Both the position numbers and the translations under genes were made by a program. 64,000 nucleotides of DNA, taken from NCBI GenBank assembly GCA_016793165.1, contig JAEULA010000008.1, forward strand, positions 186,001 through 250,000. The letters are read 5' to 3'. Below the pieces are notes generated by a model. The model was not told where the DNA came from and did no database searches. It saw only the letters and a list, made by a program, of their open reading frames with translations. The stretch's first letter is position 1. Every line of letters begins with the position of its first letter. The stretch is from Alphaproteobacteria bacterium. GTDB lineage: Bacteria; Pseudomonadota; Alphaproteobacteria; CACIAM-22H2. Positions 56,588 through 64,000 of this stretch are shown here, piece by piece.

Positions 56588-57475
56588 TCAGGCGAGGCCG
56601 GCGGCGCGCGCCAGCGAAGAAAGATTTCGGTGTCCCATCGTCGCGTAGGTCAGCGGATGGGCCTTGGCCGGGTCCTGCTCGGCCTCGACCACCAGCCAGC
56701 CGTCGTAGCGGCGGCGCGCCAGCGCGGCAAGCAGCGGGCCGTAGGCGACGTCACCGTCCCCGGGCACCGTGAACACGCCGGCGAGCACCGCGTCGAGGAA
56801 GCTGGTTCGGGCCGCGCGGCGCTCGGCGAGAACCGCGCCGCGCACGTCCTTGCAGTGCACGTGGTTCACGCGCGCGATGTGCCTCTCGAGTACGGCGAGC
56901 GGATCGGCGCCGGCGAAGGTGAAATGTCCGGTGTCGAACAGCAGGCCGACCGATGCCGTCCCGGCCATCATGCGATCCACGTCGTCCGCCGTCTCGACGA
57001 CGGTGCCCATGTGGTGGTGGAAGGCCATGGCGACGCCCTGCGCGGCGAGGTACGTCGCCACCGCCTCGAGCCGCGCAAGGAACACCGGCCACTGCGCATC
57101 GGTGAGGCGCGGCCGCTGCGACACCGGCGTCGACCGCGCGCCCGCGACCGAGCCGGTCGTCTCGGCGAATACCATCACGCGGCAGCCCATGTCCTTGAGC
57201 AGCTTGAGGTGCGGCTGCATGGCCGCGATCTCGGCCTCGGCGTCGCGCTCGACCAGCCGTGCCGAGTACCAGCCCGAGACGACCGCGAGCCCGTGGCGCG
57301 CCATGATCGGCCCCAGCACGGCGCTGTCGCGCGGGAACTTGTTGCCGAGTTCGAGCCCCGCGTAACCCGCCTGTTTGGCCTCGCTGAGGCACGTCTCGAG
57401 CGGCGTCTCGCCGCCGAGCTCGGGCAGGTCGTCGTTGGACCACGTGATGGGATTGATGCCGATACGCACGGCCAT
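56588..57475 (-). CDS. iolE: Myo-inosose-2 dehydratase-like protein (IolE)
   Basis: 295 residues. Begins MAVRIGINPITWSNDDLPELGG, a signature of IolE, followed by GYAGLELGNKFP, VAMAFHHHMGTVVET, VGLLFDTGHFTFAGADP and NHVHCKDVRG, which contain the metal ligands. It dehydrates 2-keto-myo-inositol to a diketone, the IolD substrate. The ATG at 57475 was used; upstream in-frame extensions are antisense to iolD. Divergent from iolD by 114 nt. Confidence 0.9.
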   Translation of the reverse strand: MAVRIGINPITWSNDDLPELGGETPLETCLSEAKQAGYAGLELGNKFPRDSAVLGPIMARHGLAVVSGWYSARLVERDAEAEIAAMQPHLKLLKDMGCRVMVFAETTGSVAGARSTPVSQRPRLTDAQWPVFLARLEAVATYLAAQGVAMAFHHHMGTVVETADDVDRMMAGTASVGLLFDTGHFTFAGADPLAVLERHIARVNHVHCKDVRGAVLAERRAARTSFLDAVLAGVFTVPGDGDVAYGPLLAALARRRYDGWLVVEAEQDPAKAHPLTYATMGHRNLSSLARAAGLA

Positions 57476-57589
57476 GCTGGTCACCGCTGGCGAGGAGGGA
57501 AGCCCGCATTCTGCCCGCGGCGCCGAATTCGGCAATTCCCAAGTTGTCCGCGGCGGACCTAAGCTCCGCGCGGCCCAAGGGAGGATCCG

Positions 57590-59409
<1,820 letters not shown>

Positions 59410-59425
<16 letters not shown>

Positions 59426-59940
59426 TCGCGCCGCCAGTCCTCGGGCCGATCGAAGCGGCCCGCCCATAGCCCGACGCGCCGTCGCTGGGCGTCCGACTCC
59501 GCAGTTCGGTAGCTGCGGCCGTCCCGGCCGTGATAGGCGACGGCCCAGCCCGCGCGCACGAGCGCGGCGCCGATATCGACGCCGTCCGGTGTGCGGCAGC
59601 GCGCGAGGACACGCCGGAACCGGTCCTGCCCTTCGGTCACGCACTGCAGGACGGCGTCGCCGACGAGCGTCTCGAGCGCCTCGCGCGCCCGCTCGCCGCA
59701 GGCGTAGTCGCGACGGCTCCTGTCGCCACAAAGCTGGGCCAGCTCCGGCGCGTCGATCCCGAAAAGACGGACGCGTCGCTCCGCGATCTCCAGGGAGTCG
59801 CCGTCGACGACGCGCGCAGGCCCGGCGAATTCGCGCGCCGCGAACAGGTTGCCGAAACCGGATTCGCGCGCAGCGACGATCAGGACGATCAGCAGCGTCG
59901 CCGCGAGGCCGAGACGCCCCAGGCGCGAGTCACGGCGCAT
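59410..59940 (-). CDS. Thermonuclease (SNase)-fold protein
   Basis: 176 residues. N-terminal membrane segment or signal (LGLAATLLIVLIVAARE), then the SNc domain: ARVVDGDSLEIAERRVRLFGIDAPE with Arg and Asp of the active site and DRFRRVLARC with the second Arg. CGERAREAL is usual in the bacterial thermonuclease family. Probably secreted or envelope-facing; nuclease activity is inferred. Confidence 0.86.
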
Positions 59941-59979
59941 GGCCGCGCGACCGTCGCCGAGCGGCGCCGCAGGCCGCCG

Positions 59980-60195
59980 TCAGAACAGGTTGAATCGACG
60001 AAAGATCGCGATGTCCGACTGGGCGATCGATCCCAGCGTCGGGGAGATGGAGGAGAACACCTCGAAGACGGTGACGACGGCGATCACCAGCAGGATCCCC
60101 GGCATCAGGCCGCCGCCGCCGCGCCGCACGAGCAGCAGCGTCGAGGTCAGCGCCAGGGCCGCGGCGGCCGGCATGAGGAAGCCGAGGGCTTGCAT
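59980..60195 (-). CDS. Small membrane protein of unknown function
   Basis: 71 residues with two hydrophobic stretches (LMPAAAALALTSTLLLV and GILLVIAVVTVFEVFSSI). It starts at ATG 60195, in frame inside a longer open frame whose upstream part is Arg-rich and unconvincing. 39 nt upstream of the thermonuclease gene on the same strand. Confidence 0.5.
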   Translation of the reverse strand: MQALGFLMPAAAALALTSTLLLVRRGGGGLMPGILLVIAVVTVFEVFSSISPTLGSIAQSDIAIFRRFNLF

Positions 60196-60364
60196 GGGTC
60201 CCGTTCGAGCATCGCCCCGACGAGGATCCATCGGGACGGGCGCACTGTAGGGACACCGGTTGCGTCGCCCAGATATGGAAAAGAGGTAGTGCGATTTGCG
60301 TCGGTTCCGCCGCGGCGCGATGGTTGCGTCGGCGCGCACGCACGGGGGAATCGCCGAGTGCGGG

Positions 60365-61864
60365 TCAACGCGGGTGGCGGAAGGCCGGCCCTTTACCATG
60401 CATGCGGATGCCGTCGGGCAGCTTGGTGAACGGCAGCGACGCCGGGTCCATCGACGACAGGCCGGGTGCCGCGACCTCGACGATGCGCTCGGCCATCGGC
60501 GCGAAGTCGGCGCGATAATGGTTGGTCGACTTGACGACCACGAGGCGATGGTCCTTCGGCTCGATGCCGGCGTGGCGGAAATAGGCCTGATCGAGGCACT
60601 GCGTGCGGCCTTCGGAGACCACGACGCGGACGCCGCCGATCCGCAGCTGCGCGACCTTGCCGAGATTGCCGGTGTTGCCCCTCAGCATCGGGCCGGTGAG
60701 CTTGAAGGGACCGTCGGAGAGCGCCTCCACGACGAAGCTGCCGCGGAACGGCTTGTGCCCCGGCACGAGCTTGCCGCCGAGATCGATCGTGATCGTCGCG
60801 CCCGTGCCGGCCCGATGCGCCGCCCGGGCCGATTCCGGATCGTGCAGGATCGCCAGCACCGCATCGTCGACCTTCATCGCCACCAGCGCCTCGAGGATCC
60901 CGACGGTGTCCGCTGTGGCGCCGCCGCCGGCATTGTCCTGCACGTCGGCGAGGACGACCGGCTTGCCGGGCGGCTGCTGCAGCGCGAGCTGGATCGCCTC
61001 GCGCGGCGGCAGCAGCCCGACATTGAACGCGGCCTCGTGGGACTCGACGAGCGTGCCCAACCGGTCGACGGCGGCGCGCGCCGCCGCCTCGTCGGTCGCG
61101 TAGGCGATCACCGAGGGCCCGTTCATCGGGATGTCGGCGAGATGGAAGCCCATGTTGAAGCTGAGCGAGGCGAGCCGCGGATCGCCGGCTTCGATGTTCG
61201 CGAGCTCGGCATAGATGCCGATGCACGGCTCGGTCATCGTGCTCTGGCGATGCGGCGGCATGATGAACGGCAGGCGACGCACCGCGACCGCGGGCCGGCG
61301 TCCGTTGGCGAGGCACCACTTGATGAGGCCGTGCGCGCGCGCGCCGGTCTCGCGCATGTCGACATGCGGATAGGTCCGATAGGCGACGAGCGCCGACGCG
61401 TGGCGGATCATGTCCGGCCCGACATTGGCGTGCAGGTCGAGCGAAGCGACCAGCGGCATGTGCGGTCCGATCACGGCGCGAACGCGGCGCAGGATCTCGG
61501 CCTCGCCGTCGTCGTAGCCATCGGCGACCATGGCGCCGTGCAGGTCGAGATAGACCGCGTCGATCGCCCCGGACGTCGCGACGCCGTGAACGATCTCGGC
61601 GGTGATGCGCTCGAATGCGTCGGCAGTCACCGGGCCGGCGGGTTCGGCGGCGTACCAGCAGATCGGCACCATCTCGTCGCCGGCGGCGCGCGCCGCCGCG
61701 GCGAATCCGCCGATCGGCATCGCGAACTCGGGATTTGCGAGCACTTGCGCGCCGCGCATCCCGTTCGCGTAGGCGTTCTTCTCGGTGAAGTCGACATAGG
61801 CCGTGGGCGCCGGGGCGAAGGTGTTGGTCTCGTGGGCGAAGCCGGCGATGGCGATGCGGGCCAT
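60365..61864 (-). CDS. mlrC: M81-family metallopeptidase, MlrC-like
   Basis: 499 residues. MARIAIAGFAHETNTFAPAPT, LDLHGAMV and SLDLHANV contain the conserved zinc-region residues, and the C-terminal DUF1485/MlrC_C part has DVQDNAGGGATADTVG. MlrC completes microcystin linear-peptide breakdown in Sphingomonas; most homologues have unknown peptide-like substrates. It is 99 nt after an MFS gene on the same strand, which might import its substrate. Confidence 0.9.
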   Translation of the reverse strand: MARIAIAGFAHETNTFAPAPTAYVDFTEKNAYANGMRGAQVLANPEFAMPIGGFAAAARAAGDEMVPICWYAAEPAGPVTADAFERITAEIVHGVATSGAIDAVYLDLHGAMVADGYDDGEAEILRRVRAVIGPHMPLVASLDLHANVGPDMIRHASALVAYRTYPHVDMRETGARAHGLIKWCLANGRRPAVAVRRLPFIMPPHRQSTMTEPCIGIYAELANIEAGDPRLASLSFNMGFHLADIPMNGPSVIAYATDEAAARAAVDRLGTLVESHEAAFNVGLLPPREAIQLALQQPPGKPVVLADVQDNAGGGATADTVGILEALVAMKVDDAVLAILHDPESARAAHRAGTGATITIDLGGKLVPGHKPFRGSFVVEALSDGPFKLTGPMLRGNTGNLGKVAQLRIGGVRVVVSEGRTQCLDQAYFRHAGIEPKDHRLVVVKSTNHYRADFAPMAERIVEVAAPGLSSMDPASLPFTKLPDGIRMHGKGPAFRHPR

Positions 61865-61963
61865 GGTGTCCTCCGTCTCGGTCGGGCGTGGAGCCGCGGA
61901 GCGCGGCGGATCCCACTGTGCGGCGGCGCTGCGGCTCCTGTCGAGGTGCCGCGGCCGCGGCGA

Positions 61964-63205
61964 TCAGCGGGACGCCGCTCCGGCCGTCGCCGTCGGGCGA
62001 TGGAAGAGGAGCCAGATCGCGATGGCCATGTTCACGAGGTTCCAGCCGATGCCGTGCAGGAATGCGGCGCGGTAGGAGCCGGTGAGATCGTAGATGAGCC
62101 CGCTGAGCCAGCCGCCCGCCGCCATGCCGAGGATCGTCGCCATCAGCACGACGCCGACGCGGGTGCCCGCCTCGCGCGGCGGCATGTACTCGCGCACGAT
62201 CATCGCATAGCTCGGCACGATTCCGCCCTGCGAGAGACCGAACAGCGCGGAGACGACGTAGAGCGACATCAGCCCGTCGAAGGGCAGGTACAGGAGCAGC
62301 GTGGCGCATTGCAGCGTCGAGCCCAGCAGCAGGGTGCGGACGCCGCCGATGCGGTCCGAGATCCAGCCGGAGGCGAGCCGGCTGACCACGCCGAGGCCGA
62401 GCATCAGCGCCAGCATCTCGGCGCCGCGCGCGACGCCGTACCCGAGATCGCTGCAATAGGCGACGATGTGCACTTGCGGCATCGACATCGCGAGGCAGCA
62501 GGCGATTCCCGCCACCACCAGCAGCATCTGCAGCGCGTTCGGCGACAGGGTCGCGATGACGCCGGCACTGCCGCCGGCCCGGGTCGTCGTCGGCTGGTGC
62601 GGGACCGGCCGCCGGAGCGCGAGGGTGAGCGGCAGCATCACCACGAGGCATACGAGGCCGATGCCGATATAAGTCGCCCGCCAGCCGGCCGATGCGACGA
62701 AGGGCTGGATGAAGGGCGGCCACACGGCGCCGGCGAGATAGCTGCCGGTCGCCGCGATCCCGACCGCGACCCCGCGACGCCGGGTGAACCAGTGCGAGAT
62801 GTCGGCGACGAGCGGGCCGAGCATCGCCGAGCTGCCGAGCATCCCGATCAGCAATCCCTGGACGAGCGCGAACTGCCAAAGGCTCGTCGTGAATGCCGCC
62901 AGGGCGTAGCCGCCGCCCAGGGCGAGCGCGCTGATCACCGCCGGGACGACGATGCCCACGCGGTCGGCGAGGCGCCCCATGAACACGCTGCCGAAGGCGA
63001 AGCCGAGCATCGTCGCGGTGTAGGGCAGGGAGGCGCCGCCGCGCGCGACGCCGAACTCGGCCTGCACCGCCGGCAGCACGACCACGACCGACCAGGTGCC
63101 GACGCTGCCGGCGGTTGCCAGCACGAGCGAGACGATCAGCCGGAACCACGCATACGGCGATTCCGGGACCGACATGTCGCGGCCGGTTGCGGCCTTGTCT
63201 GCCAT
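61964..63205 (-). CDS. MFS transporter
   Basis: 413 residues, twelve membrane segments. The loop 2-3 motif GRLADRVG and DISHWFTRRRGVAVGIA are typical MFS_1, near the monocarboxylate/oxalate-formate-antiporter-like group. It precedes the M81 peptidase gene. Substrate unknown; uptake of a small peptide or organic acid is only a guess. ATG 63205 chosen because it fits the N-terminus before TM1. Confidence 0.88.
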   Translation of the reverse strand: MADKAATGRDMSVPESPYAWFRLIVSLVLATAGSVGTWSVVVVLPAVQAEFGVARGGASLPYTATMLGFAFGSVFMGRLADRVGIVVPAVISALALGGGYALAAFTTSLWQFALVQGLLIGMLGSSAMLGPLVADISHWFTRRRGVAVGIAATGSYLAGAVWPPFIQPFVASAGWRATYIGIGLVCLVVMLPLTLALRRPVPHQPTTTRAGGSAGVIATLSPNALQMLLVVAGIACCLAMSMPQVHIVAYCSDLGYGVARGAEMLALMLGLGVVSRLASGWISDRIGGVRTLLLGSTLQCATLLLYLPFDGLMSLYVVSALFGLSQGGIVPSYAMIVREYMPPREAGTRVGVVLMATILGMAAGGWLSGLIYDLTGSYRAAFLHGIGWNLVNMAIAIWLLFHRPTATAGAASR

Positions 63206-63956
63206 CGCGCTACGCGTCCTTCTACTGTCCGGTGCCGGATCGCCGGCGATGCCGCTGCGCGTCCCCCGCCGAATGAAAAGGCCGCCGGCCCGTCGGGCGG
63301 CGGCCCCTGCGATGCCGCAATCCGGCTCGCGTCGGAACATCGAAACATGCGCTCGGCGCGGATACCAGACTTTCGGTGCGATCCGCATGGCGTGGTCATG
63401 AAAAGCGCATGGGTATCCGTCGCGACGTCGATCCCGGCATCGCGACGGGCTGCGATCTCGAGCCGAAGGATCTCTTGCACGATGTCGCCATTGCGTCGGC
63501 GAGATCGCCGCGTTGGCCCGGCTTGGGCGGCGATGACGTTTGGCCGCGGTGACCGCGTCAGGGCCTTTCGGCGCCCTGCGGGTGCTCGCCGGGGTCCCAA
63601 GCCGCTGGGCGCGACCGGCCCAGAGGCGGGACGCCACCGGGTCGGCCATTGCCGCGCGTAGCGCCGCGGAAGCGGGATCGGTCGATCGCGCGGCCCGGCT
63701 CACGCGCGGGCACCGAGGGCGCCGGCCGGCCAGGGTCCCCCTCGGGCTCATTCCGCCGGGTCGGGGCACGTGCCCGCGACACCCGAGTGCCGACAAGGGC
63801 ACCCGCTCCACGCGGGGAGATCCGGCTCCAAGAGCGGCTCAGCCCTGTCTTTCGGATGGAGGTTCCAGGAAAGGGCCATCACGCCGGGGGGGGCGATGTC
63901 CCTCGCGGCGATGCCCCCTACGGCGGGGATCCGGTGGGGGAAGCCCCGTCGGACGA
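63206..63956. other. Gene-poor region between MFS gene and tRNA
   Basis: About 750 nt. Open frames exist on both strands, but they are Arg/Pro/Ala-rich, overlap each other and show no domain pattern. Runs such as GGGGGG near 63890 and C/G-rich inverted stretches near 63910-63950 are seen, without T-tracts. No IS or integrase remnant was recognised. Confidence 0.5.
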
Positions 63957-64000
63957 TGGCTGGGGGACGTGGACTCGAACCACGATACGCAGAACCAGAA
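63957..64000 (-). tRNA. tRNA, probably tRNA-Gln(CTG), partial (3' half only)
   Basis: Read on the minus strand from base 64000, the sequence is an anticodon loop TTCTGGT, stem TCTGC, variable loop, T-arm CGTGG-TTCGAGT-CCACG, acceptor strand TCCCCCA, discriminator G and encoded CCA (63957-63959). The CTG anticodon, discriminator G and acceptor fit tRNA-Gln. The 5' half lies beyond the window, so the identity is not certain. Confidence 0.75.

Noticed and set aside
60296..63661. 1121-codon plus-strand open frame
   Set aside because: Antisense to mlrC and the MFS gene, Arg/Asp/His-rich and without any recognisable fold.

Overview
The window is about 64 kb of very GC-rich chromosomal DNA from an alphaproteobacterium, most like a Rhodospirillales-type or related lineage. 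The evidence is a FliX gene divergent from flgI, a CckA-type hybrid kinase directly after flhB, a single-cysteine DksA, a PdhS-like histidine kinase and several TTAA-N7-TTAA (CtrA-type) sites in front of flagellar genes. No insertion sequence, prophage or CRISPR array was seen. The genus cannot be decided from the sequence alone.

Bases 1-30300 are a flagellar and chemotaxis locus. On the minus strand are flgJ (cut by the window edge), flgI and flgF-flgG-flgA-flgH. On the plus strand are fliX, dksA, fliL-fliM-(DUF6468-like)-(MotE-like), and cheY-cheZ with a giant TPR protein. A minus-strand block encodes an FlhB C-terminal homologue, an unknown 81-residue protein, FliO and FliP. Another plus-strand run is flgB-flgC-fliE-fliQ-fliR-flhB-cckA. 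Lodged between flgH and flgI is a nine-gene sugar island (2887-9721). It carries a CDP-6-deoxyhexose pathway start (rfbF, rfbG, an RmlC-like epimerase, an SDR protein), two sugar-type methyltransferases, a hexapeptide acyltransferase, a putative glycosyltransferase and one unknown gene. Its last two genes follow flgH by only 15 nt. This makes flagellar or surface glycan decoration the leading hypothesis.

Bases 28648-32796 hold a c-di-GMP module: an EAL-domain protein and a chemoreceptor ending in a PilZ domain. Next come an MFS exporter, recA (with an unusual N-terminal repeat), a 758-bp spacer with 16-bp tandem repeats, alaS, a GNAT protein, a membrane protein, NADP isocitrate dehydrogenase, a LOG-family protein, cytochrome c', a diheme cytochrome c, a Pro/Ala-rich LysM protein, an unknown gene, psd-pssA (phosphatidylethanolamine synthesis) and a PAS histidine kinase.

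Bases 49416-59425 look like a cyclitol/inositol catabolic locus. It has a Fbp/AfuABC-like ABC importer followed by an IolG-like dehydrogenase, a divergent inositol-monophosphatase-family protein, two xylose-isomerase-fold proteins (one IolE-like) and iolD. The right end has a thermonuclease-fold protein, a small membrane protein, an M81 (MlrC) peptidase with an MFS transporter, about 750 bp without a convincing gene, and the 3' half of a tRNA, probably tRNA-Gln(CTG), running off the edge.
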